Positions 1-6,069 of a stretch of DNA of 23,383 nucleotides are shown here, piece by piece. Origin of the DNA: a virus; IMG/VR virus record IMGVR_UViG_3300006927_000082, positions 1 through 23,383 of that record; one strand, written 5' to 3'. Numbering within the stretch: position 1 is the stretch's first letter; every line of letters starts with the position of its first letter. Position numbers and translations under genes: made by a program. The notes under the pieces were generated by a model. That model saw only the letters and a list, made by a program, of their open reading frames with translations. It did no database searches and was not told the origin of the DNA.

Positions 1-110
1 ATCATCGCTTTTGTAAGTCCAATATAAACAATGTGTTACGTAAATCGTTGAAAGAAACCCAAGAAATGCTGAAAAAACGTTTAGGATACCCCCATTATTG
101 CCTATATTAG
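1..110 (+). CDS. 3' end of an unidentified gene (partial)
   Basis: A frame is open from base 3 to a TAG at 108-110, giving about 35 codons with a lysine/arginine-rich helical stretch (…KSLKETQEMLKKRLG…) and ending in …YCLY. It probably represents the C-terminus of a gene that begins left of the window. The other two frames close within the first 30 bases. No family can be assigned from so short a piece, and chance openness is possible. Confidence 0.4.
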   Translation, partial: HRFCKSNINNVLRKSLKETQEMLKKRLGYPHYCLY

Positions 111-122
111 TAGTGTTAGGAT

Positions 123-203
123 ATGGCAGACATGATCACATCGAACCTCAAAAACGCAATCGAAAAAAACCTCGAAAAAGCGTTTACCATTTCGGCCATA
201 TAG
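123..203 (+). CDS. possible 26-residue peptide
   Basis: ATG at 123 opens 26 codons, ending at TAG 201-203, that encode an amphipathic, lysine-rich peptide (MADMITSNLKNAIEKN…). An AGGA lies only 2-3 nt before the ATG, which is a poor ribosome-binding spacing. The short gap between the incoming gene and the ATPase gene makes a small cistron plausible, but nothing else supports it. Confidence 0.25.
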   Translation: MADMITSNLKNAIEKNLEKAFTISAI

Positions 204-225
204 CGTAGATTTATAGTATAAGGTT

Positions 226-1224
226 ATGGCTAACAAGAACTCAAACAAAGGAACCACCTTGGCTATCGAAATTCATGCGGAACTTTCCTTCGACGACATC
301 AAGAGCAAGTTCGTCATCGAGCTCGTCTCTGACACAGGTCGTCACAAGGTCTACTCGCGGCCGAAGAAGGACGCCATCCTGAAGACATGGGATCGCGACT
401 TCCTCGATTCTCGCTTCGCCAAGAAGTTCGGCTTCACCTTCAACCCCGACCTGGTCGATCTGACCACCGGTCAGGACATTCCGAAGGAGGCCCTGGGCTC
501 GAAGAAGGCTCAGGCAACCGTCACGAAGCAGTCCAAATACGACATCAACCGCCGCTTCCAATTCGTCGAGGTAATGACGAATATGGTCTTTTCCGGCGAC
601 GCCAAGTCGGCGATCATCACCGGCGAAGGTGGCCTCGGAAAATCCCACACCGTCATGGCCCAGCTCTGGGCCGCTGGCAAGCAGGAAGGGCGAGACTACG
701 TCGTCATCAAGGGCTACATCACGCCCAAGGCCCTCTACCGTCTGATCCACGACAACGCTGACCGCACCATCATCATGGATGACTGCGACAGCAGCTTCAA
801 GGATCCGGTCTGCGCCAATATGATGAAGGCCATCCTTGAGGACAAGCCGATCCGGACCGTTTCCTGGCTCACGGACAAAGAAGATGCCGACCTGGAGTCG
901 ACGGTCACATTCCGTGGCCAGGTCATCTTCATCTCGAACATCCCTGAAGAGAAGTTCCCGCAGGCCTTGAAAAGCCGCGCAATGATGGTTGACCTCTCCA
1001 TGTCCATGCAGGACAAGATCGACCGGATGAAGGCCATCCTCTTCGACATCTCCCCGGAGATCGAAGGTCGTCGCCCTCGCGATCTGGCCATGGCCTTCTT
1101 GGAAGCCAACGCCGACCGCATGAGGGACTTCAACCTCCGCACCCTGGAGAAGGTCATCAAGCTGGCCCACGGTGCCGGTGAGGACTGGGAAGCGATGGCA
1201 GAGTTCATGACCTGCGAGGCCTAA
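226..1224 (+). CDS. AAA+/P-loop ATPase of unknown role
   Basis: This 332-residue protein carries a clear Walker A motif, GEGGLGKS (residues 133-140), a Walker B strand TIIMDDCD (181-188), a sensor-1-like VIFISNIP (233-240) and a following ALKSRA with a candidate arginine finger (R251). This order is that of an AAA+ or helicase-type ATPase core. Residues 1-110 form a separate N-terminal part with no recognised motif. The SD is weak (AAGG two bases before ATG 226), but there is no other Met before residue 118. Codon use is markedly C/G-ending compared with most of the window, which could reflect high expression or different origin. DNA-replication, packaging or host-takeover roles are all possible; the sequence does not decide between them. 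Confidence 0.85.
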   Translation: MANKNSNKGTTLAIEIHAELSFDDIKSKFVIELVSDTGRHKVYSRPKKDAILKTWDRDFLDSRFAKKFGFTFNPDLVDLTTGQDIPKEALGSKKAQATVTKQSKYDINRRFQFVEVMTNMVFSGDAKSAIITGEGGLGKSHTVMAQLWAAGKQEGRDYVVIKGYITPKALYRLIHDNADRTIIMDDCDSSFKDPVCANMMKAILEDKPIRTVSWLTDKEDADLESTVTFRGQVIFISNIPEEKFPQALKSRAMMVDLSMSMQDKIDRMKAILFDISPEIEGRRPRDLAMAFLEANADRMRDFNLRTLEKVIKLAHGAGEDWEAMAEFMTCEA

Positions 1225-1249
1225 GGGCCTTTCAGGTTCGTGACCCGAG

Positions 1250-1260
1250 AATTTTATCAT
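1250..1260 (+). repeat. intergenic AATTTTATCAT element, copy 1
   Basis: The 11-mer AATTTTATCAT lies between the ATPase stop and the SD of the next small gene. The identical 11-mer recurs at 6046-6056 and a 10/11 match at 4034-4044, each time just ahead of a ribosome-binding region. Function is unknown: it could be a promoter part, a translational operator or an mRNA processing site. Confidence 0.35.
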
Positions 1261-1283
1261 CGCGGTTTTCAGGAGGAAGTGAA

Positions 1284-1447
1284 ATGAAAGCAGTTATCAA
1301 ACCCACGGTCCGAAAGATCATGGTTGGAAATACGATCTATATGGATACTGGGTTGCAGGTAAGAAAGCTTTCATTCCAGTAAGATCAGAACAGGATGGTT
1401 ATGATACTATAGCCGCCATGGAGAAAAGCAATGAACGAGAATTATAA
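1284..1447 (+). CDS. small gene, probably read with a -1 frame change
   Basis: ATG 1284 sits 7 nt after a perfect AGGAGG (1271-1276), yet its own frame closes after 32 codons (TAA 1380-1382). The -1 frame is open from 1283 to TAA 1445-1447, has no start codon before 1419, and reads like real protein (…HGWKYDLYGYWVAGKKAF…). It ends 17 nt inside the next gene, a spacing typical of coupled phage genes. The simplest view is one gene of roughly 50-55 residues whose frame is broken by an indel, a sequencing error or recoding. No heptameric -1 slippery site is obvious. If the frame change is not real, only the 32-residue peptide 1284-1382 is made. No family recognised. Confidence 0.4.
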
Positions 1448-2126
1448 AGAAGAACAGGAGCGAAAAGCAAAGGTCTGTGTTAAGGCCATGGAGCAGTTCA
1501 CGAAACAAGTAACTCGGCAGTTGGTCTTGGACCATAACTTCGATGAAGCCGATATTGTTCATGAGGATATGACTGTATACCTCTATGGTGAGACTCAACA
1601 TTATGTTGGCATCTCTACTGTTGGCGGTATAAAGCTCTCCCAGAGATACGGGGCTGAGCGCATAAAGTTTGAGATACCACATTACGATGCCAAAAAAGGC
1701 ACAATCTTGGTGGCTATGTTTACCAAAGGTACTGGTCGAGGATCGGTAGGGAGGTATACATATACATCAAAGCGTGGTGAATGGAGTGCCGGAACTATCG
1801 CCACGGCCATCGCAAATCTGGTCACTCGTGAAACCAAAACTAAGGCTCGCCTAGATCTTGGCACCCGTCAAAGAACTTCAGCGAAAGCTTTACTTGATAC
1901 ACTCAGGGATTGTTTGGAACTCAAGCCGGAATCACGCCTCATGCCAATGGAGTCGTATAGTATCTCTTGGCCGAAGGATGACGTGCCTGTAACACCTGAG
2001 AATGTCACATTCACGTTTTCGCTTGAACACTTTCCTCTTGCAAAGGCTGAGGAGCTGATTGAACTGCTGAAGGCCTTTATGCCCGATATCGTTAAAGATG
2101 ATTTTGTTGAAGAAAAGGAGGAGTAG
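1431..2126 (+). CDS. unrecognised 231-residue protein
   Basis: ATG 1431 follows GGAGAA (1421-1426) at a good distance and overlaps the end of the preceding small frame. The 231-residue product is soluble-looking, with no signal peptide or membrane segment. Its N-terminal helix is charged, a middle part is rich in beta-type residues (around 45-110), and the end is strongly acidic (DDFVEEKEE). I see no catalytic motif and do not recognise the family. Codon use is the mixed A/T-leaning style of the rest of the window, unlike the ATPase upstream. Confidence 0.75.
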   Translation: MNENYKEEQERKAKVCVKAMEQFTKQVTRQLVLDHNFDEADIVHEDMTVYLYGETQHYVGISTVGGIKLSQRYGAERIKFEIPHYDAKKGTILVAMFTKGTGRGSVGRYTYTSKRGEWSAGTIATAIANLVTRETKTKARLDLGTRQRTSAKALLDTLRDCLELKPESRLMPMESYSISWPKDDVPVTPENVTFTFSLEHFPLAKAEELIELLKAFMPDIVKDDFVEEKEE

Positions 2127-2198
2127 GAGTAGTTTACAACAACCCGGAGATGTCTTATAAAAGCATGTAGTACACAACCCTATACGGAGGTTTCAAAA

Positions 2199-2672
2199 AT
2201 GGCAAAGCGAATCACAGCTCAGGTTCCTGAAAAGGATTCGAGCAAGAAGTGGCAGACAGTAGAAAAGGAAGTTACCCGCAAGGACCTTATGGCCCTCGCA
2301 ACAGATGTATCCCTCCTTCCCAAGGATTGGAAGGCCGCAGTTGGTGAAGCCAACTATATCGACTTCCATCTCGATAAGGAGTCCGGTGAAATCCTCGACC
2401 TGACAATTCGTTACAAGGATGAGGTCACCGAAAAGCAGACCGCTTTCTGGCAGTTTGTATTCGCCAATAACGAAGGCGCTCTCAAGGTTCTCAAGCTTCG
2501 TCAGTACCGTCCTTATACGAAGCGTGCTGAAGTAGCGGCTCACCTGGTCAGTCTCGTTGGTGAGATCGTTCACGTCGACCTGGAGGCGGATCGCCAGGAA
2601 AAGGCCGGTGAGCTCCTCGCCGCCCTGTCACAGCTCGGCTTCTCCCAGAAGACTGAGTCAACAACCAAGTAA
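2199..2672 (+). CDS. unrecognised 157-residue protein
   Basis: The gene has a strong SD (CGGAGG, 2186-2191) and is closed by a terminator about 20 nt after its stop, so it is the last cistron of the leftmost block. The protein starts MAKRITAQVPEKDSSKKW and is hydrophilic and mostly helical by eye. It has an alternating charged segment (IDFHLDKESGEILDLTIRYK, about residues 50-68) and a C-terminal helix with paired leucines. C-ending codons are frequent, which hints at good expression. No motif supports a functional call. Confidence 0.75.
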   Translation: MAKRITAQVPEKDSSKKWQTVEKEVTRKDLMALATDVSLLPKDWKAAVGEANYIDFHLDKESGEILDLTIRYKDEVTEKQTAFWQFVFANNEGALKVLKLRQYRPYTKRAEVAAHLVSLVGEIVHVDLEADRQEKAGELLAALSQLGFSQKTESTTK

Positions 2673-2692
2673 CAACAAGCCCTCCGAAGCAT

Positions 2693-2728
2693 ATAGCCCC
2701 TGGGAATCTTCTCCTGGGGGCTATTTTA
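2693..2728 (+). terminator. rho-independent terminator
   Basis: ATAGCCCC (2693-2700) pairs with GGGGCTAT (2717-2724); the loop side contains further partial pairing, and TTTT follows directly. It lies after the unrecognised 157-residue gene and about 30 nt before an ATATTTATA element, separating the left block from the neck operon. Confidence 0.85.
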
Positions 2729-2759
2729 GTATGCATTAGTCAATAGGCTCAATACCCTG

Positions 2760-2768
2760 ATATTTATA
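2760..2768 (+). promoter_or_regulatory. ATATTTATA element, candidate late promoter (neck operon)
   Basis: ATATTTATA lies 31 nt after the terminator's T-run and about 35 nt before the probable start of the neck gene. The same 9-mer, or 8 of its bases, recurs at 6031, 18770, 21308 and 22968, each ahead of a structural gene or operon. Its reverse complement contains the T4 late promoter word TATAAATA, but here all downstream genes run the opposite way. Function is inferred from position only. Confidence 0.5.
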
Positions 2769-2802
2769 TCGTCGATATGTATCTATCAATGGGAGAGCCG
2801 TT

Positions 2803-4029
2803 ATCGCATTCGAGAATTTTTTCACAATTCTAAGTCAAACCGGATCAGATGCAGCCTTTGCTGGAGTGTTTGGAACCACCGGGCAAACACTTTCATTATC
2901 TGCCAATCTGGGTTCACTCTCTGGTGAGGGTGAAGAGATTGTTAAGTGGGTTAGATATAGATTGGGTGAGCCAAAGCTCACTGTGGAGTTGGATAACCTA
3001 CAGATCTATTCTGCATTCGAAGAAGCCAACATCGAGTATTCATCGATCATCAATCGGTTCCTCGCTCGCAACTGGTTATCAAACTACCTTGGCTTGAATC
3101 GTGACTTCAGTACACAGGACTTCACCAATAAGCTACCTCATCAAACACTAGATTTTCTCATGAGACTGGCCAATCCATTCGCTTCCCATGCCAATGTAGG
3201 TGGTGTCCAGGACCCTCGCAAGGCCTATATCACAACCACAGCCGGCACCCACGACTATGATATCCATGACTTCATCGACAATGCTACTGGGAGTTCAGTT
3301 GATGCATATATCACATCGGTAGGTGGAGCTAGAGCCGATCTAAGAACGCTCTACCATACGGAACCATCAACGGTCTACAGGTATTATGACCCTTACTCTT
3401 CTGTGAATATCCTATCACAGGAGTTTCAGTATGAGTCGATCAGTAATGAAACCACATTCTATATCATGCCTATTTGGACAGACATCCTCAGGGCTGGTTT
3501 GCTCGAAACGAATGACAGGGTTAGAAGATCATCTCATACATTCAACATCTTTGGTTCAAGGGTAAGGATCCTGCCAGAGCCAGCGATTGGCTTGAAGATT
3601 TGGATGGACTACACCACTAGCATGGACCCATTCAATCCAGATAATTCAGTATCCGGCGGTGATCCATCAGTGACCGGTATCTCGAGTATCGCTAATATTC
3701 CATATACGAATATCAAATACGAGGACATTAACCAGTCTGGTAGGAGATGGATCAGACAGTTCACTCTTGGTGTCGCAATGGAGACACTGGGCAGAATTAG
3801 AAGAAAGTTTAGCACTATTCCTATTCCTGGGAATGAGGCTACCTTGGATGGAGACGCTTTGGTCTCTGAAGGATTAGAGAAACAGGACCAACTAAAGGAA
3901 AGCCTACGTGAAGAGCTCGAAGAAACAAGTAACCTGGCCTTGATGAGACAGGATGCAGAGATGGCAGATAATATAGAGCAGCAGTTGTCAAGAATTCCAG
4001 CTCCTGTCCCAATGATATTCTTCGGCTAA
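2803..4029 (+). CDS. neck (gp13-like) structural protein, atypical start
   Basis: The coding frame clearly extends upstream of the first conventional start (GTG 2866): codons 2803-2865 read IAFENFFTILSQTGSDAAFAG, continuous in style with the FGTTGQTLSLSANLG that follows. No ATG, GTG or TTG occurs in frame between the TGA at 2758 and GTG 2866. The best SD, GGGAGAG (2791-2797), lies 5 nt before ATC 2803, so I place the start there (408 residues). A motif of the type LGEPKLTVELDN…EEANIEYSS near the N-terminus resembles the helical region of T4-type neck protein gp13, and the gene precedes gp14- and gp15-like genes as in T4. The acidic/glutamine-rich helical C-terminus ends in a Pro-rich tail. 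The assignment as gp13-like is tentative; virion structural protein is safer. Confidence 0.75.
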   Translation: MAFENFFTILSQTGSDAAFAGVFGTTGQTLSLSANLGSLSGEGEEIVKWVRYRLGEPKLTVELDNLQIYSAFEEANIEYSSIINRFLARNWLSNYLGLNRDFSTQDFTNKLPHQTLDFLMRLANPFASHANVGGVQDPRKAYITTTAGTHDYDIHDFIDNATGSSVDAYITSVGGARADLRTLYHTEPSTVYRYYDPYSSVNILSQEFQYESISNETTFYIMPIWTDILRAGLLETNDRVRRSSHTFNIFGSRVRILPEPAIGLKIWMDYTTSMDPFNPDNSVSGGDPSVTGISSIANIPYTNIKYEDINQSGRRWIRQFTLGVAMETLGRIRRKFSTIPIPGNEATLDGDALVSEGLEKQDQLKESLREELEETSNLALMRQDAEMADNIEQQLSRIPAPVPMIFFG

Positions 4030-4033
4030 CACA

Positions 4034-4044
4034 AATTTTATCAC
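4034..4044 (+). repeat. intergenic AATTTTATCA element, copy 2
   Basis: AATTTTATCAC (4034-4044) matches the elements at 1250 and 6046 in 10 of 11 bases. It fills the short gap between the neck gene stop and the GTG start at 4051, where no good SD is seen, so it may influence translation of that gene. Confidence 0.3.
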
Positions 4045-4050
4045 TGGGTC

Positions 4051-4419
4051 GTGAAACACTTCTTTGAAGTAAAGTTCAACCTTGAAGAGGAAAACAACTG
4101 GCGCTGTGACTTTATAGAGGTTACAGCAGATAAGCCTATAGGTTTCATAGATGGTGGCTTTGCATGGACCAAGGATGGCATTAAATATGCAGAGTTATCT
4201 CAATCAGAACTGGACAAAAGATATAGAGGTAAAGGTCTTGGGCTCTTGATGTACGAACTCACGATTACTAGAGTTCTGGAATTCTGTATAGAATTTCATT
4301 CGTGTAAGGATAGGAATGAACATTCAGATGGTGTATGGCAGGCTCTGAATCGGAAGTACTACAATGTGGTTAAAGAAGGTAGGTATTGGAAGGTAACAAG
4401 AGAGAAGGGGATTTTATAG
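4051..4419 (+). CDS. small GNAT-like acetyltransferase
   Basis: The 122-residue product has the GNAT acetyl-CoA loop R-Y-R-G-K-G (residues 57-62, the R/QxxGxG/A motif) followed by LGLLMYELTITRVLE, the helix that normally packs behind the pyrophosphate-binding loop. The start is GTG 4051; no stronger start is available after the preceding stop. It is shorter than a typical GNAT domain of 140-160 residues, mostly lacking the N-terminal strands. It sits inside the neck operon and its TAG overlaps the next gene's GTG (TAGTG). Substrate is unknown. Such genes may modify virion or host proteins, but that is inference. Confidence 0.65.
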   Translation: MKHFFEVKFNLEEENNWRCDFIEVTADKPIGFIDGGFAWTKDGIKYAELSQSELDKRYRGKGLGLLMYELTITRVLEFCIEFHSCKDRNEHSDGVWQALNRKYYNVVKEGRYWKVTREKGIL

Positions 4420-4955
4420 TGCAGCCATTATTTTCATCAACGACAGGGAATAGCAATTACTCTCTGTTTGTGGGACCCAGAGAAGCACACCTTTGGAACC
4501 ACTACAATACCGAACTACTCGAAATAGTTGCAAAACAAAACTTCAACTATTGGCCAATCGAGACTAGTATGTCCGATACGGATGATATTTATGGTGAGGC
4601 TGAAAAGAAGATTCCTCGTCAGCCTATCAATGTATTCGGTTGGATCCTGCTGGACCAACCTGAAACTCAGTCAGGCCAATTTTCTACAGAGGTCAAACGC
4701 AAACTTGAGATTTACCTACACGTCGATAGGCTTACAGAAGTAGGGGTTCGAGCCAGGGTTGGAGACTTCGTCGAATGGGATAACCAATTCTTCGAAATCA
4801 CATCAGCCGTGGTTCCAAGCTTTGCTCATGGTCTGCCTGAGATTAAGGTAGGCGTGAATCTCGAGGCCATCTCTACCAGAGAGAATGTATTCAATCCAAG
4901 AGACGATAATGGATATGAAGACAGTAGAGACAACGATACAAGCAATCCTTACTAA
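4419..4955 (+). CDS. gp14: neck/head-completion protein, gp14-like
   Basis: The chosen start is GTG 4419, which overlaps the upstream TAG and follows AGAAGGGG (4403-4410) at a proper distance; a TTG at 4386 would lie inside the previous gene. The 178-residue protein contains DDIYGEAEKK (about residues 49-58), a stretch of beta-type sequence, VGDFVEWDNQFFEIT (about 113-127) and GLPEIKVGVNLEAIS (about 138-152). This order resembles T4-type neck protein gp14 and other head-closure proteins (gp14 in T4 is 256 residues). Position between gp13-like and gp15-like genes supports the call. The C-terminus is acidic and rich in Asp/Asn. Confidence 0.6.
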   Translation: MQPLFSSTTGNSNYSLFVGPREAHLWNHYNTELLEIVAKQNFNYWPIETSMSDTDDIYGEAEKKIPRQPINVFGWILLDQPETQSGQFSTEVKRKLEIYLHVDRLTEVGVRARVGDFVEWDNQFFEITSAVVPSFAHGLPEIKVGVNLEAISTRENVFNPRDDNGYEDSRDNDTSNPY

Positions 4956-4964
4956 GGGGTAGTT

Positions 4965-5252
4965 ATGGCAAAGGTATCAGACAGTAATGTTAATAGAGCG
5001 ATAGACCATGGTGCCGCAGACCAGATCAAAGCGTTCCAAGAAGAAGACGACAGTTTCATCCAGGTCATCGCGATTGTAGATGATCAAGGCAACCAAGTAG
5101 CACTCAGTGGTACTCCTTTGTTTGTATCATTAACCGGCGATGCTGATTCTGCTACGATCAACCCTTGGTCTGGTGCTATGGAAGTCAATCAGAAAAGCTC
5201 TAATCATCAGTATCAAGATGGATATCCCGAGGAAGAAGTAAATGGCAATTGA
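4965..5252 (+). CDS. small unrecognised protein in the neck operon
   Basis: ATG 4965 follows AAGGGG (4954-4959), and the 95-residue frame overlaps the start of the gp15-like gene by 11 nt, suggesting translational coupling. The middle (SFIQVIAIVDDQGNQVALSG) has strand-like alternation with an Ig-like or beta-sandwich flavour, and the end is acidic. It may be a minor virion or neck component, but no motif proves it. Confidence 0.65.
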   Translation: MAKVSDSNVNRAIDHGAADQIKAFQEEDDSFIQVIAIVDDQGNQVALSGTPLFVSLTGDADSATINPWSGAMEVNQKSSNHQYQDGYPEEEVNGN

Positions 5253-6030
5253 AAAATCCCCTGAAGTTACAACCATAGACATTGAGAGTATTGGACTTCT
5301 TGAGATAGACAAAGCGGTCCATGATTTCTTTAACGTCAAGAATTCGCTGAAGCTTAACAACAGAAAAGTTCCAGTACTTTTTGGTGCTTGGGAACGATTT
5401 GTTCAGATGCAAGGCAATAGAGATGATGATAACCTCAACTCTCTTAGGGACAAAAATGGAATGCTTAAGCTTCCCATTATATCCCTCAGGCGCGAAAGTA
5501 TCGAGCCATCAGAGGAACGATACCTCAAGAATACCCATGATGGTGAGACATCACTTAAGTTTACCACGAAGATAGCTGGAGCTCGCTTTGCTAATCGTAG
5601 AGTTCCATATACTGGTAGTTGGTTGGCTCCTACCAAGGTATACAAAAAGACCGACCCTGTCTATGAAGTTCATAGTTTACCATTCCCAAGTTTTGTTAAC
5701 ATCCCTTACGTGATTACCTTCTGGTCTTCATATGTGAAGCATGCCAATATGTTTCACGACAAAATATGGAAGGAGTTCCATCCAGAGGATATCAACTATA
5801 AAGGTCTCTTCTTCTATTCACACTTCGAATCATCTACTGATGAATCCAACATGGAAGACTTCTCGGCTGAAGAACGAATCATCAGACATACATTCAACAT
5901 GCAGGTACAAGGATACCTCATTGATAAGTCTGAGGTGAAAGTGGATAGAACAACTTCGAAATTCCATTTCGAGGAAAGACTAATAGACCTTGATGATGAA
6001 GTACGCGATAATGAAACTTCGTTCCTGTAG
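5242..6030 (+). CDS. gp15: tail sheath stabiliser / tail completion protein, gp15-like
   Basis: The 262-residue length is close to T4 gp15 (272). By eye the protein follows the gp15 pattern: a VPVLFGAWERFVQM segment near residue 43, a LKLPIISLRR strand near 74-83, and a segment with IPYVITFWSSYVKHANMFHD followed by KIWKEFHPE (about 153-181). A C-terminal strand, HTFNMQVQGYLID, also fits. In T4 gp15 caps the tail and joins it to the neck. The SD-like GAGGAAGAAG just ahead of ATG 5242 and the overlap with the 95-residue gene place it as the last gene of the neck operon. In T4 the small and large terminase genes would follow; here fibre genes do. Confidence 0.7.
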   Translation: MAIEKSPEVTTIDIESIGLLEIDKAVHDFFNVKNSLKLNNRKVPVLFGAWERFVQMQGNRDDDNLNSLRDKNGMLKLPIISLRRESIEPSEERYLKNTHDGETSLKFTTKIAGARFANRRVPYTGSWLAPTKVYKKTDPVYEVHSLPFPSFVNIPYVITFWSSYVKHANMFHDKIWKEFHPEDINYKGLFFYSHFESSTDESNMEDFSAEERIIRHTFNMQVQGYLIDKSEVKVDRTTSKFHFEERLIDLDDEVRDNETSFL

Positions 6031-6039
6031 ATATTTATC
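6031..6039 (+). promoter_or_regulatory. ATATTTAT element, candidate late promoter (fibre operon)
   Basis: ATATTTATC starts immediately after the gp15-like stop codon and 31 nt before the first fibre ATG. It is one of five similarly placed copies. No terminator hairpin is seen between gp15 and this element, so the fibre operon may also be reached by readthrough. Confidence 0.4.
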
Positions 6040-6045
6040 TTGAAT

Positions 6046-6056
6046 AATTTTATCAT
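6046..6056 (+). repeat. intergenic AATTTTATCAT element, copy 3
   Basis: The 11-mer is identical to 1250-1260 and lies just before AAGGAG (6058-6063), the SD of the first fibre gene. Here it directly follows the ATATTTAT element, so the two may act together. Confidence 0.35.
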
Positions 6057-6069
6057 CAAGGAGTAATGA

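Noticed and set aside
209-215. ATTTATA before the ATPase as another late-promoter-like copy
   Set aside because: It matches only 7 of 9 positions and lies 10 nt from the ATG, leaving no room for a normal leader.
241-1260. 339-codon minus-strand open frame opposite the ATPase
   Set aside because: It is an artefact of the C-ending codons of the ATPase gene. Its translation has no recognisable motif, and the + strand carries clear Walker motifs.
2866-4029. GTG 2866 as the start of the neck gene
   Set aside because: There is no SD before it, and the coding-like sequence with the conserved-looking FENFF…SQTGSDAAFAG lies upstream; ATC 2803 fits the GGGAGAG site better.
4386-4418. TTG 4386 as the start of the gp14-like gene
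   Set aside because: It would add 11 residues read inside the GNAT gene. GTG 4419 has a better SD and the usual stop/start overlap.
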